DNA of 61,979 bases. Origin: Tropicimonas isoalkanivorans (GTDB taxonomy: Bacteria > Pseudomonadota > Alphaproteobacteria > Rhodobacterales > Rhodobacteraceae). Below the pieces are notes generated by a model. The model saw only the letters and a list, made by a program, of their open reading frames with translations, was not told where the DNA came from and did no database searches. Position 1 is the first letter of the stretch; each line of letters starts with the position of its first letter. The position numbers were made by a program, and so were the translations under genes. The stretch spans positions 1 to 61,979 of the forward strand of contig NZ_FOLG01000019.1 of assembly GCF_900112335.1 (NCBI RefSeq), given 5' to 3'. Of this stretch, positions 49,808-59,345 are shown piece after piece.

Positions 49808-51331
49808 ATGAATGCTTCCTCGCTAGCGCTGTCGGACGATCAGGCCGACGCTTGGGACCGGGTTGCCGATGTCCTGGCGTCGGCCGGCGTCGATCTGATG
49901 AGCGAAGATCTGACGCCCCGCGCGGAAGGAAAGTCGGCGACACTCGCGATCGTCGGCAAGGCCGGTTCCGGCAAGACGCTGCTTCTGGCACGCCTGGCGC
50001 AAGCGCTTGAGGCGGCTGGCGTGGACATTGTCTCGGGCGATTGGGAAGGGCGGCGACGCAGGGAGCGGCGAACGCTCGCCATCCTGGCGCCCACCAACAA
50101 GGCGGCCAGCGTGCTGCGCGGGCGCGGCGTGCCGGCCACAACAATTCACCGCATTCTTTATACTCCGGTTTACGATCCGGAATACGAGCGGATCGCGGAA
50201 TGGCTCGCCGGGCAGGGCGAACGGCCCGAGATCGAGGAATTGACAGAGGCCGCGCTGGACCGCGCTTACGCGTTCTACCAGGTTCACAAGTCGATCCCTG
50301 GTGCGCTGGCGGCGGCCGGCTTGCGCGGATCGGACTTCATCAGCGGCTGGAAGCGGCGCGACGAGCCGCTGGACATCGGCTTCGTCGACGAAAGCTCCAT
50401 GCTCGACGCGCGGCAGTTCGAGGACCTGCGAGAGATCTTTCCCACCCTGATCCTGTTCGGCGATCCGGCCCAACTCGCCCCGGTCAACAGCCCCGGCGAA
50501 ATGGTCTTCGACGGCTTGCCGGACGGCCGAAAGATGGTCCTTCACCGGGTCCACCGGCAGGCGGGTGACAACCCGATCCTCGATCTTGCCCACGCTCTGG
50601 CCGACCCGGCGCTCGACTTCCAGCAATTTGAGCGGATGGTGGAAGACGCTGCGCGGGACGATCCGCGGGTGGAAATCGGCCAGCGGGTGGACTCCGATCT
50701 GATGGCGCGGTCTCCCGTGCTCGTTTGGCGCAATGTGACCCGGATTCGCCTGATCCACGCCTTCCGCGCCGCTCACGGGGCGCCTGAGGACGACTTGCTG
50801 CCGGGCGAACCGCTGATCTGCGACGGCATCGAATTGCCGCTCAAGCACCGCAAGAAACGCCTCGACCTGGAGGCGCGCGGCCTCATTAAAGGAGCGCAGG
50901 TCATCTATCTGGGCCGCGGGCGAAAGGCCGGATTCTCAACACTGCACGTCATCGGTGCGGAAGACCCGCGTCTGTCCGCCGCCTCGATCATCAAGATCGA
51001 GAAACCGGACGAGCAAGAGCCGTTCATACCCTTCGCAGCCAACATGGGCGCGGCCTTTCTGCATGGGGCAGCGGTGACGATCCACAAGGCGCAGGGCTCG
51101 CAATGGCCGACGGTGCAAGTTTTTGCACCGGACCTGTGGGCAGCGGCTCGGGCGGGCCGGACCGAGGCCGGCATTCCCCTGTGGAAGAGGCTCGCCTATG
51201 TGGCAATCACGCGCGCCGAAGAGCGGCTGATCTGGGTCACACGGTATCGCCTGGGGCGGCCAAAGACGCAGCTCGGCACGCAGGATCTCGCGGCGCCATC
51301 CCCGAAACTGGAGCTGGAGCAAAGCGAGTAA
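49808..51331 (+). CDS. RecD-like ATP-dependent DNA helicase
   Basis: A 507-residue superfamily 1B helicase. Walker A is GKAGSGKT at residues 50-57, motif II is FVDESSMLD, motif III is LILFGDPAQLAPV, and the C-terminal UvrD_C_2 part has TIHKAQGSQWPTVQVFAP and YVAITRAEERLIWVTRY. This resembles the stand-alone RecD2/AAA_30 helicases rather than the RecD subunit of RecBCD. Likely role is DNA repair or fork restart. It follows luxI by about 50 bases, but no functional tie to quorum sensing is implied. Confidence 0.85.
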   Translation: MNASSLALSDDQADAWDRVADVLASAGVDLMSEDLTPRAEGKSATLAIVGKAGSGKTLLLARLAQALEAAGVDIVSGDWEGRRRRERRTLAILAPTNKAASVLRGRGVPATTIHRILYTPVYDPEYERIAEWLAGQGERPEIEELTEAALDRAYAFYQVHKSIPGALAAAGLRGSDFISGWKRRDEPLDIGFVDESSMLDARQFEDLREIFPTLILFGDPAQLAPVNSPGEMVFDGLPDGRKMVLHRVHRQAGDNPILDLAHALADPALDFQQFERMVEDAARDDPRVEIGQRVDSDLMARSPVLVWRNVTRIRLIHAFRAAHGAPEDDLLPGEPLICDGIELPLKHRKKRLDLEARGLIKGAQVIYLGRGRKAGFSTLHVIGAEDPRLSAASIIKIEKPDEQEPFIPFAANMGAAFLHGAAVTIHKAQGSQWPTVQVFAPDLWAAARAGRTEAGIPLWKRLAYVAITRAEERLIWVTRYRLGRPKTQLGTQDLAAPSPKLELEQSE

Positions 51332-51346
51332 GGCTTGCGGGACGCT

Positions 51347-52150
51347 CTATAGCTCGCCGAGAGTTTCGAACTCGTAGCTGGTCATGCGCGGGATCTTCAT
51401 CGGGCCAAAGCCCTCACGACCTGAGGCATGGGGGAACAGGCTGAGGAAGAGCTGCAGCGTCGTACGATCCATCCGCGCCCCGAACTGCGGGCCCGGGTGA
51501 TAACTTTCGACATCGAGCCCATTCGCCCGAAGCGTTTGCTGCCCCGCGAAACCGAGGTGATACACCCGCACTGGAGCAATCGGGCTGACTGCGATGACGC
51601 TGAGCCCGTCGCGGAAGGCCTCCGCCGGGACGAAGGCGGACGCCGTGCCCAGCACGTCCATGCATCTGACGTTCTTGTAGAGCAGCCGCGCATACGGGCC
51701 GAGGATGAGGTCGGGCAGGGGTCTGTCCGGTCCGAACGCCTCCGTGGAAATGCGCGTCAACCGCGGCGCCTCCACACCATCGATGTCGCCAGCAGGCGGA
51801 ACCATGGTGATCGAGCCGACCCAAAGCAGCGTCTGAAGGCCGTTGTCGGCCGTTTCGACCTGCATTCCCGGCACGAGGTCCTCGACGGCGACAAACCCCT
51901 CGGGCGTAGACACAAGCGCGCCTCTCCCGAATGCAGAGAATGCTTCTTCGAAGGCCGGCAACGCAGGCGCGACCCGGGAAAATTCCTCGACGGTGTCTTG
52001 TGGAGTCAGAAAGGCAACCTCATAGCGACGCGTGAGAGGCAGCGCGCGTCGAGGTTGCCGATCCGAACGAGTGGCCCTTTCGGGGACCGTGGCCGTCTGG
52101 CCCATAGAAGCCGACGCAATATCTGCGTCGGAATAGCGGTGGCGTTCCAA
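51347..52150 (-). CDS. Hint-domain protein
   Basis: A 267-residue protein with a Hint domain from about residue 72 (FGRGALVSTPEGFVAVEDLVPGMQVETADNGLQTLLWVGS), the fold shared by inteins and Hedgehog self-processing domains. Such proteins are common and multi-copy in Rhodobacterales and their role is unknown. The usual N-terminal Cys/Ser nucleophile position reads ALVST, without a Cys, so self-cleavage is doubtful. The TTG start at 52150 has AAAGGA about 9 bases upstream; the ATG at 52105 has none. Confidence 0.75.
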   Translation of the reverse strand: MERHRYSDADIASASMGQTATVPERATRSDRQPRRALPLTRRYEVAFLTPQDTVEEFSRVAPALPAFEEAFSAFGRGALVSTPEGFVAVEDLVPGMQVETADNGLQTLLWVGSITMVPPAGDIDGVEAPRLTRISTEAFGPDRPLPDLILGPYARLLYKNVRCMDVLGTASAFVPAEAFRDGLSVIAVSPIAPVRVYHLGFAGQQTLRANGLDVESYHPGPQFGARMDRTTLQLFLSLFPHASGREGFGPMKIPRMTSYEFETLGEL

Positions 52151-52433
52151 GCAATCGATCCTTTAGGCCGGTCGCTTCTGCGGGCCCCACCGCATGCAGA
52201 AGGTCTTTCCTTGCCTTCGATAATTGGCAGTCGGTCCAGAAATTGTCAAAGAGTTCGTCGGCTGGGATCACGGGACCGGGCCAATGTCGGGTCCAGAGAA
52301 GTATTTGTTTCCATTGCCTGATCAAGGCCGACACAATTCCGTGGAGACGCCCGTGGAATCGTGACGCCCGCGGCCGAATTGCGGCGGCGGGCGTTGGAGT
52401 GGAACGACAGTCCGGGCGCCAGGCGACCGAGCG

Positions 52434-52583
52434 TCAGGCGCTCATGGCGTCGGAAGACGCTTCCATATGAGTGCGGCGCGCAATCCACTCGGCCCGCCGG
52501 GTCCCTCGTTCCCACGGCAGTTGGGTGTCCAGCATCTCGACGGTTGCGAAGACGGATTGCATCCAGCGTCTGGTGTGCGGCAT
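52434..52583 (-). CDS. 49-residue basic micro-protein
   Basis: A small reading frame beginning MPHTRRWMQSVFATVE, with a PWERGTRR-AEWIARR core and ending in MSA. It has a strong ribosome site (GGAAGGAAAG) just before its ATG and an independent upstream region with two palindromes. The composition (Arg-rich with Trp) looks like a conserved small Rhodobacterales protein I believe I have seen, but I cannot name it. No function can be assigned. Confidence 0.6.
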   Translation of the reverse strand: MPHTRRWMQSVFATVEMLDTQLPWERGTRRAEWIARRTHMEASSDAMSA

Positions 52584-52614
52584 GGGCTTTCCTTCCGGGC
52601 TATTCCAATCCTGG

Positions 52615-52644
52615 GGAACGTATTGTTCCTATTGTCTGGACAAT
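52615..52644 (-). promoter_or_regulatory. two tandem palindromes upstream of the micro-protein gene
   Basis: GGAAC-GTATT-GTTCC (52615-52629) and ATTGTC-TG-GACAAT (52631-52644) lie one base apart, 32-61 bases before the micro-protein start. Such adjacent dyads look like operators for one or two dimeric regulators overlapping a promoter. The regulator is unknown. Confidence 0.5.
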
Positions 52645-52695
52645 GCGAACCGATTGAGGCGCCTCTGCGGCAACAGCGTGAAAATCCGCGGGCGT

Positions 52696-53448
52696 TCACA
52701 GACGTATAGCAGAGATCAGGCGACCGTAGTCGGCCTCTTTCTGGTGCACGGATCGGCGGTAGGAATAGAATCGCGATGGGTCCGAATATGTGCAATGGCG
52801 CGTCCAGACCGCGTCGCCGATGCCCGCGCGTCGTAACCGGTGCAGCCCGTAGCCCGGCAGGTCGAACTTCACCTTCTCGCCGCCTCCCGCGAAAAACCGC
52901 TGGTTCTCCGGGTCGTCCGCGATGAAATCGTCCATGAAGTCCCAGTCGACCTCGTAGGCGCTCTGGCTGATGGACGGGCCGATGACGGCGGCGGTCCGCG
53001 ACCGGTCGGCCCCGAGCCGCTCCATTGCTTCCAATGTGGCTTCCAGCACCCCGCCGAGCGCACCGCGCCAGCCGGCATGTGCTGCGCCGATGACGTTGGC
53101 CGCGTGGTCGGCGAAGAGGACCGGTTGGCAGTCAGCGGTCAGGATCGCAAGTGCAAGGCCGGGCCGGTCCGTCACCAGGGCATCGGCGGCCGGAGGGCTC
53201 GCCGGCGGCTCGTCGATGACGGCGACATCCGCCGAGTGAACCTGGTTCACGGTGACGAGGTTCTTCGGGTCCACGCCCAACGCCGTGGCCACGCGGAAGC
53301 GGTTGATCGCGACGCTGTTTGCCTGGTCCGAAGAGCCGGGGCCGCAGTTCAGTCCCTCGAACACGCCGGACGACGCGCCCCCGCGCCGGGTGAAGAACCC
53401 GTGCCGCAGGGGCGAAAGGCTGTCTGAGGTCAGAATTTCAAGTGTCAT
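52696..53448 (-). CDS. pgeF: PgeF peptidoglycan editing factor (laccase-domain family)
   Basis: A 250-residue copper/zinc-binding-fold protein of the YfiH family. Conserved His/Cys positions are NQVHSADV, LTADCQPVLFAD and GAAHAGWRGALGGVLEATLEAM. In E. coli the homologue keeps wrong amino acids out of peptidoglycan precursors. It overlaps the upstream methyltransferase stop by 4 bases (ATGA), so lgt, midA and pgeF form one tightly coupled operon. Confidence 0.9.
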   Translation of the reverse strand: MTLEILTSDSLSPLRHGFFTRRGGASSGVFEGLNCGPGSSDQANSVAINRFRVATALGVDPKNLVTVNQVHSADVAVIDEPPASPPAADALVTDRPGLALAILTADCQPVLFADHAANVIGAAHAGWRGALGGVLEATLEAMERLGADRSRTAAVIGPSISQSAYEVDWDFMDDFIADDPENQRFFAGGGEKVKFDLPGYGLHRLRRAGIGDAVWTRHCTYSDPSRFYSYRRSVHQKEADYGRLISAIRL

Positions 53449-54518
53449 GTGACAAATCCGGGGGGGTCTGCGGTACCGGGGCGATAAAGGGCGATTGCTT
53501 TGAAGAGCGAACCCATTTCCTGCGGGTGCGTCAAGCGCCGATGCGCAGCGATGTGGGACTGCTGCTGGGCCGCGTCGGTGATCCGTGCGGCAAGCGCCTG
53601 CGCGCGCGATGTGAGTCCCAGCCGCTCCAGCATGACCCCCTGTGGGGTCATCGGCGTGACGGCGGCACCTGCGGCAAGGGCAGCGGTGGCGACGGCCTCG
53701 AAGTCCACATGCGCGGTCAGGTCAGCCGCACCGGGAGTGGCGAGCGGATCCACCGGCGCGTGATCCCGCACGGCTTGCAACGTGTCGCCCAGCGATCGCC
53801 AACCGCCGTAATCCACGAAAATGGCCATGCCGCCGTGCTCGGCAATTCGCCGGGCGACGTCCGAAACGATCGTCGGCAGCGCCGGGCAGATTTCGACTAT
53901 GTCTCCCGGCCTGGTATCGCCGCGCCGATGCGGCAGCGCCTCCGGCGGCAGGGGGTCCGCGAAGGAAAAGGACAGGTTCCCCTCGACGATCGGCACCATT
54001 CGCTCCCGCCACCCGTCCGGGGTACGAAGAAACTGCCGGATCGGCAGGGCGTCGAGAAATTCGTTTGCCAGAAGGAAGAGTGGCCCCTCCGGCAGCTCCG
54101 AAGCACGGGTGTGCCACGCGGCCCCGCGGTCGCCCAGGGTTTGCGCCTGCAGCTCTCTCAACCGCGGACTGGCCTCAACCAGGTGCGGGCGGACGGCCTC
54201 GGTAAATCCGGGCACGGACGCCGTTGCGCGCAAGGCATCCGCCATGAGGGTGCCGCGCCCGGGGCCGAGTTCCGCCAGCACCGCGCCGGACGGCCTGCCC
54301 TGGTCCAGCCAGCTTTGTGCGATGGCAAGCCCCAGCACCTCCCCGAACATCTGGCTGATCTCCGGCGCCGTCGTAAAATCGCCGTCCTGCCCGAAAACCG
54401 GGGACGTGGTATAGTAGCCGTGGACCGGATGCAGCAGGCATTCAGCCATGAAGTCTGCCACCGAGATCGGCCCGGCCTCCCGGATGCGCCGTGTGAGCAG
54501 ATCCGCAAGCGGCGTCAT
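53445..54518 (-). CDS. SAM-dependent methyltransferase, NDUFAF7/MidA family
   Basis: A 357-residue methyltransferase. The family pattern is clear: [47 protein letters not shown] region [18 protein letters not shown], and [13 protein letters not shown]. The mitochondrial homologue methylates an arginine in complex I; the bacterial target is not established. The start at 54518 overlaps the lgt stop as ATGA. The same frame is open further upstream but there it lies inside lgt and is not used. Confidence 0.9.
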   Translation of the reverse strand: MTPLADLLTRRIREAGPISVADFMAECLLHPVHGYYTTSPVFGQDGDFTTAPEISQMFGEVLGLAIAQSWLDQGRPSGAVLAELGPGRGTLMADALRATASVPGFTEAVRPHLVEASPRLRELQAQTLGDRGAAWHTRASELPEGPLFLLANEFLDALPIRQFLRTPDGWRERMVPIVEGNLSFSFADPLPPEALPHRRGDTRPGDIVEICPALPTIVSDVARRIAEHGGMAIFVDYGGWRSLGDTLQAVRDHAPVDPLATPGAADLTAHVDFEAVATAALAAGAAVTPMTPQGVMLERLGLTSRAQALAARITDAAQQQSHIAAHRRLTHPQEMGSLFKAIALYRPGTADPPGFVT

Positions 54519-55441
54519 TCCGGCGTGCGTCTCCGCCGCGCCGCGTGAATGGCCAGCGCTACCCCCAGCAGGATCATCGGCAGCGACAGGAGTTGCCCCA
54601 TCGTGACGCCCACAGCCCCTTCTCCAATGACGAAGCCCATGGGATTGTCGGGCGTAACGAACTGCGCATCCGGCTGCCGGAAATACTCGACGATGAAGCG
54701 CGCGGTCCCATACCCGGCAAAAAACACCCCCGTTATCAGACCGGGGCGCTTCAGCGCGCCGCATCGGGTGGCCAGCCAGATGAGCAACGTTCCGAGCACC
54801 AGCCCCTCCAGCGTGGCCTCGTAAAGCTGGCTGGGGTGGCGGGCGAGTTCGTCCCCGTAATAGAACCAGTCTCCCGCCTGAGGACAGCCCTGAAGCGCAG
54901 GGTCGGCGCACATGGTCGGAAACTTCATCGCCCAGGGAACGTCTGTCGGCCGCCCCCACAGCTCTCCGTTGATGAAATTGGCCAGCCTGCCGAAGAAGAG
55001 CCCCGGCGGCGTGGCGACGGCCAGTGAATCCGCTGCAGAGAGCCTCGGGATTCCGTTGCGGCCGGTAAACAGCCATGCCGCGATGACCACGCCGAGCAGT
55101 CCACCGTGAAAGGACATGCCTCCTTGCCACACCGCGAAGATCTCGAGCGGGTAAGAAAGGTAGTAATCCGGGCGGTAGAACAGCACGAAGCCCAATCGGC
55201 CGCCGATCACGATTCCCAATATGACCCAGGTCAGCAGGTCTTCGACCTGTCGGGGCGTCATCGGCGGAGTGTCCTGCGCCCAGAGGGATGGGCGTTTCAC
55301 CAGCGCCACAATCGCCCGCCAGCCGATCAGAAGACCTGCGATGTACGCCAGCGCGTACCAGCGCAAGGCGAACTCCATCCCGAACAGGGTGAAGGAGAAC
55401 AGCTCCGGGCTCGGCTCGGGAAATGGAATGAGTGCCTTCAT
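54515..55441 (-). CDS. lgt: prolipoprotein diacylglyceryl transferase
   Basis: A 308-residue inner-membrane protein with about seven hydrophobic segments. It attaches diacylglycerol to the lipobox Cys of lipoprotein precursors. The Lgt signatures are [28 protein letters not shown] and [22 protein letters not shown]. It is the first gene of the lgt-midA-pgeF operon and is divergent from ubiK, with about 95 bases between starts. Confidence 0.95.
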   Translation of the reverse strand: MKALIPFPEPSPELFSFTLFGMEFALRWYALAYIAGLLIGWRAIVALVKRPSLWAQDTPPMTPRQVEDLLTWVILGIVIGGRLGFVLFYRPDYYLSYPLEIFAVWQGGMSFHGGLLGVVIAAWLFTGRNGIPRLSAADSLAVATPPGLFFGRLANFINGELWGRPTDVPWAMKFPTMCADPALQGCPQAGDWFYYGDELARHPSQLYEATLEGLVLGTLLIWLATRCGALKRPGLITGVFFAGYGTARFIVEYFRQPDAQFVTPDNPMGFVIGEGAVGVTMGQLLSLPMILLGVALAIHAARRRRTPE

Positions 55442-55538
55442 CGGTATCGCTCATGCCCGTCGTTTTGAGGCGAAGTCAACCTTGAGGCCGCGGCACCCGC
55501 GGGCCATATAGACGTCATAGCTAACAAACGGGTGCCCC

Positions 55539-55805
55539 ATGCAAAGCCGGAACAAGATCTTCGACGATATGGCTCAGCTGATGACCAACGCAATGGGTGT
55601 GGCCCAGGGCGCGAAGGACGAAGCCGAGACCGCCTTCAAATCCATGATTGACCGCTGGCTGGCGGATCGCGATTTCGTCACGAGAGAAGAGTTCGACGCC
55701 GCCCGCGCCATGGCGCAGAAGGCCCGCGAGGAAAACGAGGCCCTGAAGGCCCGCATCGAAGCACTGGAAGCGGCGCAGGCGAAATCGGCGCCCGAAGGGG
55801 TCTGA
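55539..55805 (+). CDS. ubiK: UbiK-family ubiquinone biosynthesis accessory factor
   Basis: An 88-residue protein (BMFP/YqiC family) starting MQSRNKIFDDMAQLMTNAMG, with a membrane-associated N-terminal helix and a C-terminal coiled coil (REEFDAARAMAQKAREENEALKARIEALE). UbiK works with UbiJ in aerobic ubiquinone synthesis in E. coli. Here it stands apart from ubiB/ubiE. A clear terminator follows 35 bases after the stop. Confidence 0.88.
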   Translation: MQSRNKIFDDMAQLMTNAMGVAQGAKDEAETAFKSMIDRWLADRDFVTREEFDAARAMAQKAREENEALKARIEALEAAQAKSAPEGV

Positions 55806-56185
55806 CCTCTCTCGTTTTTTTGTGCCACAACCGGGGTTGAAGGCGCGCCATGTCCGGGGCGCCTTTTTCTTGATCGCGCGGCAATTCGCCCTGCTTGTTT
55901 TCTGCCGAGCTGTTCGACGTCGCCGGCCGACAACGCACAAGCCGGCATTTGAATGCGATGCGACGCCGCCACGGTCGGAATGGTGTCCTGAACAGCAACG
56001 GCACTTGTTCGGCAGCGAAATGCTGCCGGTTCCGCTGCAACGGTTCGCTGGCGGTTGCGAAAAATGTTCTTTACACAGGCGGGGCTTTGCTCGCACCATA
56101 TATTGTAAGGGCGGCGGCCCAGTCCGCCGAACCTAGAGCAGGCAGCAAGCCCTAGTTGCACGCAAGATGGCTAGGGTGACAACAA
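55806..56185 (+). other. gap between ubiK and the YbjN gene
   Basis: About 380 bases. Beyond the ubiK terminator nothing convincing is seen; several overlapping reading frames on both strands have Arg/Cys-rich compositions and no ribosome sites. The promoter of the YbjN gene should lie near its 3' end. Confidence 0.5.
55840..55869 (+). terminator. Rho-independent terminator of ubiK
   Basis: AAGGCGC at 55840-55846 pairs with GCGCCTT at 55859-55865, and the T run 55864-55868 follows directly. Confidence 0.85.
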
Positions 56186-56197
56186 ATGAGGCCAGGC

Positions 56198-56698
56198 ATG
56201 TCACTCTCCGAAGAGTTTCTGACAGACGACGTACATCCCATCGACATCGTGGAAGACCTGGCTGAAACCAATGCCTGGGACTTCGACCGTATCGGCGACG
56301 ATCAGATCGCGATGGCCGTCGAGGGGCAGTGGCGGACATATTCGATCACCCTCGCGTGGTCGGCCTACGACGAAACTCTGCGGCTGATCTGCACGTTCGA
56401 GATGGAGCCCGCCGAAGAGAAGTTGCCGCGTCTCTACGAGATCCTGAACCTCGTAAACGACAAGTGCTGGGCGGGCGCCTTCACGTACTGGCGTGACTCG
56501 AAGCTGATGACCTATCGCTACGGGTTGCTGCTCTCGGGTGGGCAACTCGCTTCCGCCGACCAGATCGACCGGCTGATCGGAACGGCTGTCATGGCCGCCG
56601 AGCGGTATTACCCGGCGTTCCAACTTGTGGTGTGGGGTGATCAGGATCCCGCGGTGGCGCTCGACGTTGCCATCGCGGAAGCCTACGGCCGCGCGTGA
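56198..56698 (+). CDS. YbjN-domain protein
   Basis: A 166-residue protein of the YbjN family, a fold related to type III secretion chaperones. Typical stretches are EGQWRTYSITLAWSAYDETLRLICTFEM and LYEILNLVNDKCWAGAFTYWRDSKLMTYRYGLLL. Function is unclear; E. coli YbjN influences motility and stress. An ATG at 56186 would add 4 residues and has AGGGTGA upstream, so either start is possible. proC follows after about 125 bases. Confidence 0.85.
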   Translation: MSLSEEFLTDDVHPIDIVEDLAETNAWDFDRIGDDQIAMAVEGQWRTYSITLAWSAYDETLRLICTFEMEPAEEKLPRLYEILNLVNDKCWAGAFTYWRDSKLMTYRYGLLLSGGQLASADQIDRLIGTAVMAAERYYPAFQLVVWGDQDPAVALDVAIAEAYGRA

Positions 56699-56825
56699 GC
56701 TGAGAAGAAGGGTCACGCCTCTTTCCTCTGTTGCCAATCCTGCGGGCGAGATTGCCATCGCAACAGGCCGTTGCAGCCTGCGCCGGGCGGACATACCCTC
56801 CGGCGGAAACTGACAGGGGACCTTT

Positions 56826-57638
56826 ATGAACAACGAAGACGTGCGCCGCCGCGGGTTGATGCTTCTGGGCTGTGGCAAGATGGGATCGGCCATGTTGCAG
56901 GGGTGGCTGTCTGGTGGACTTCCGGCAGAGGCCGTGACCGTTTTGGACCCGCACCCGTCCGACTGGCTGCACGCACAAGGCGTCCGGCTGAACGAGGAAA
57001 TGCCGGCGGATCCGGCGGTGGTGCTGGTGGCGGTCAAGCCGCAGATGATGGAGGAGGCCTTGCCGCGCATCGCACGCTTCGGCGGGGGGGAAACGCTGGT
57101 GGTCAGCGTGGCGGCTGGGACTCCGATCAAACGGTTCGAGGACGCGCTGGGGGCGGAAACTCCGGTCGTCCGGGCCATGCCGAACACCCCGGCTGCGGTG
57201 GGGCGCGGGATCACGGCGATCATCGGCAGCGCGCGGGTTTCCGACGCGCAGCTGGACCTTGCGGAGCGCCTGCTGGAGCCGACGGGGCAGGTGGTGCGGC
57301 TCGAGAGCGAGACCCAGATGGACGCGGTGACGGGCGTTTCGGGGTCGGGGCCGGCCTATGTCTTTCACATGGTGGAGGCGCTCGCGCTGGCCGGGGAGGC
57401 GCAGGGTCTGCCGAGCGGGCTGGCGATGGACCTAGCGCGGGCCACGGTGACCGGGGCGGGGGCGTTGCTCGATGCCTCGGAGGAGAACGCCGAGCAGCTG
57501 CGGATCAACGTGACCTCGCCGGGCGGGACGACGGCGGCGGCGCTGGAGGTTCTGATGAGCGAGGAGGACGGCCTGCCGGTGCTGATGTGCCGGGCGGTCG
57601 GGGCCGCGGCGGACAGAAGCCGGGAGCTGGGCAAGTGA
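56826..57638 (+). CDS. proC: pyrroline-5-carboxylate reductase
   Basis: A 270-residue enzyme that makes proline from pyrroline-5-carboxylate with NAD(P)H. It has the Rossmann motif [11 protein letters not shown] near residue 13, [14 protein letters not shown], and the signature [16 protein letters not shown] with the later [13 protein letters not shown]. All expected elements are intact. The next gene overlaps its stop as GTGA. Confidence 0.94.
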   Translation: MNNEDVRRRGLMLLGCGKMGSAMLQGWLSGGLPAEAVTVLDPHPSDWLHAQGVRLNEEMPADPAVVLVAVKPQMMEEALPRIARFGGGETLVVSVAAGTPIKRFEDALGAETPVVRAMPNTPAAVGRGITAIIGSARVSDAQLDLAERLLEPTGQVVRLESETQMDAVTGVSGSGPAYVFHMVEALALAGEAQGLPSGLAMDLARATVTGAGALLDASEENAEQLRINVTSPGGTTAAALEVLMSEEDGLPVLMCRAVGAAADRSRELGK

Positions 57639-57973
57639 GCGACCTTTCTTTCGACGACTTTCTGAAGGTGGACATCCGGGTCGGCGAGGTTCTGCGGGCC
57701 GAGCCCTACCCGGAGGCCCGCAAGCCCGCGATCAAGCTCTGGATCGATTTCGGGCCGGAGATCGGGGAGAAGAAGAGCTCCGCCCAGATCACCCGCCACT
57801 ACGATGTGGAGACGCTGCCGGGGCGGCAGGTGCTGGCGGTGGTGAATTTCCCGCCCCGGCAGATCGGGAAATTCCTCTCCGAGGTGCTCGTGCTGGGCAT
57901 TCCTGACGCGGACGGGGAGGTCGTCCTGCTGACCCCGGACAAGGACGTGCCGGTGGGCGGGCGGATGTACTGA
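57635..57973 (+). CDS. CsaA-type tRNA-binding domain protein
   Basis: A 112-residue single tRNA-binding domain (OB fold). It reads [64 protein letters not shown], the CsaA pattern. CsaA is described as an export-related chaperone and tRNA binder. GTG at 57635 is the start, overlapping proC by 4 bases; the longer open frame back to 56771 lies inside proC and is not coding. Confidence 0.9.
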   Translation: MSDLSFDDFLKVDIRVGEVLRAEPYPEARKPAIKLWIDFGPEIGEKKSSAQITRHYDVETLPGRQVLAVVNFPPRQIGKFLSEVLVLGIPDADGEVVLLTPDKDVPVGGRMY

Positions 57974-58776
57974 CGGCTGTCCCTTGTGTGGGACGGGTCG
58001 CTGATGATGAGATCTCAATGGGTTACGGAAACGGATCCAGGAATTCTTAATCCTCCGATGTGCGTTGACACTTAAACCTGCACCGATGCCGGAAGAGCGG
58101 GGGCTTGGGTGGAAGACCTTGGAAGGCCCTTGCAAACAAGGGCGTCTGAGGGTGTCGGGCGTTTGCGGGTCGATGGCGTCCGTAGTTTGCACCTGGGGGC
58201 GAAAAAGGGGGAATCGGCGTTCGGCGGGCCACGGGGTGGAGGACGCTGCTGCCGGTGCCAGAGTCGCTTTCAAAGCTGTTTAAACAATGGTTCTGGGCGG
58301 CATCGGACCTCCGCTGACCGCCGTCTTGTTGTCGGAATCCGGAGCGCAATCCTGCAAATCGCGTTGCGCGTTCGTTTACACAATTGCATGTTCTGGCTAA
58401 GTCACTGTCCGAAAAGGGTAATGTGGTTCTTGAGGGCGGTTGTAAGAAGCCTTGAACATGCGACCGATCCCGGGCTGCTAAGCCGCCCTAGCCCCCTATT
58501 ACGTTGGTTGAGTACCTGTCGTAGAGGGGCCACATGTAGTAGAGGCCACTTCAATTAGTGTCGCAAGCTTGACTCGCGACTATATCGAATCGAGACTGCA
58601 GACGACGATTGGGAACAGATGCGCCGCCAAGGCGGCAACCAAGGCGGCGCTAACTTTCCGATCTCCGCAACATTATAAGATGGGCCGCTGCGGATAGCTG
58701 GGTAAGATGAAGTAATCCTATCTGGGACGACCAGTAAGTCAAGGTGCCTGTCGCTCACAAGCAACGGAGCGCCACG
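57974..58776. other. long non-coding stretch with hairpins
   Basis: About 800 bases without a supported gene, marking the change from core genes to an A+T-richer accessory tail. Hairpins are GCCCTTG/CAAGGGC (58126-58143, loop CAAA) and GCGCCGCC/GGCGGCGC (58621-58650). I compared it by eye with tmRNA, 6S, SRP and RNase P patterns and saw no match. It could hold a regulatory RNA or decayed mobile DNA. Confidence 0.4.
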
Positions 58777-59112
58777 ATGGCGACTTACATGATCGCGTTT
58801 CGACTAAACATGAACGCAACCTACTCAGACCGCAGGGACTCGGTGGTGAGGGCGATACGTGCCGAAGCCAACGGCAGCACGACTTGGGAAGAGATGACCT
58901 CTCTCATCGTTCTCAGGTCGAACAAGAGTGCAGATGAATTGGCGCGTAGCATCTACGTGTCGTCCCTTTTCGACGGCACTTCGGACGCATTGCTGGTCGT
59001 GAACATGGACAACAATACGCATGCGACGCGAGGCGAGATCATCGACCCCTTAACCTTGGGGACGTTCTTCAGCACAGAGGCCAACGGTTTCCTCAACGCG
59101 CTCTTGGGCTAA
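58777..59112 (+). CDS. small protein, possible Cas2/SinR-like ferredoxin fold
   Basis: A 111-residue protein. The order strand (ATYMIAFRLN), helix (SDRRDSVVRAIRAEA), strand (SLIVLRSN), helix (SADELARSIYVSSLF), strand (DALLVVNMD) resembles the ferredoxin-like fold of Cas2 and of stand-alone proteins annotated SinR-like in proteobacteria. There is no CRISPR array or cas1 nearby. ATG at 58777 has GGAG upstream; an in-frame ATG at 58744 adds 11 residues. The fold call is from pattern only. Confidence 0.45.
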   Translation: MATYMIAFRLNMNATYSDRRDSVVRAIRAEANGSTTWEEMTSLIVLRSNKSADELARSIYVSSLFDGTSDALLVVNMDNNTHATRGEIIDPLTLGTFFSTEANGFLNALLG

Positions 59113-59345
59113 AAACGACTGGTGCGGACAGGCCGGCACTCTCAGAAGTTGGGCTGTCCGCATATCGATGCCGGAGCGAATGCGCTGTGCTTTTGTCGTC
59201 ACAAGAATTGCGTCCAGCTTCAGCCACGCAAGTTTTCGCAGTTTGGCGTTGAACTGATATTCGTCGTCGACCGTGGCTAGCTGGCAGGCGGGTTCTTGAA
59301 AGTCATCTTGTTGACTCCTTTTAACGTCAGGTATTTTCATGATTC

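Noticed and set aside
53445-55454. A 669-codon frame suggesting an Lgt-methyltransferase fusion.
   Set aside because: Lgt is encoded in another frame with full motifs and overlaps the methyltransferase by 4 bases; only the part from 54518 is coding in this frame.
56771-57973. A 400-codon frame ending in CsaA.
   Set aside because: The first 288 codons lie inside proC in another frame and are a shadow; CsaA starts at 57635.
57974-58743. Possible tmRNA, 6S or SRP RNA.
   Set aside because: None of the known conserved cores of these RNAs was found by eye.
59050-59340. A 96-codon minus-strand frame between the Cas2-like and DUF3800 genes.
   Set aside because: Overlaps the small protein gene on the other strand and matches nothing I know; may be part of a decayed element but not supported.
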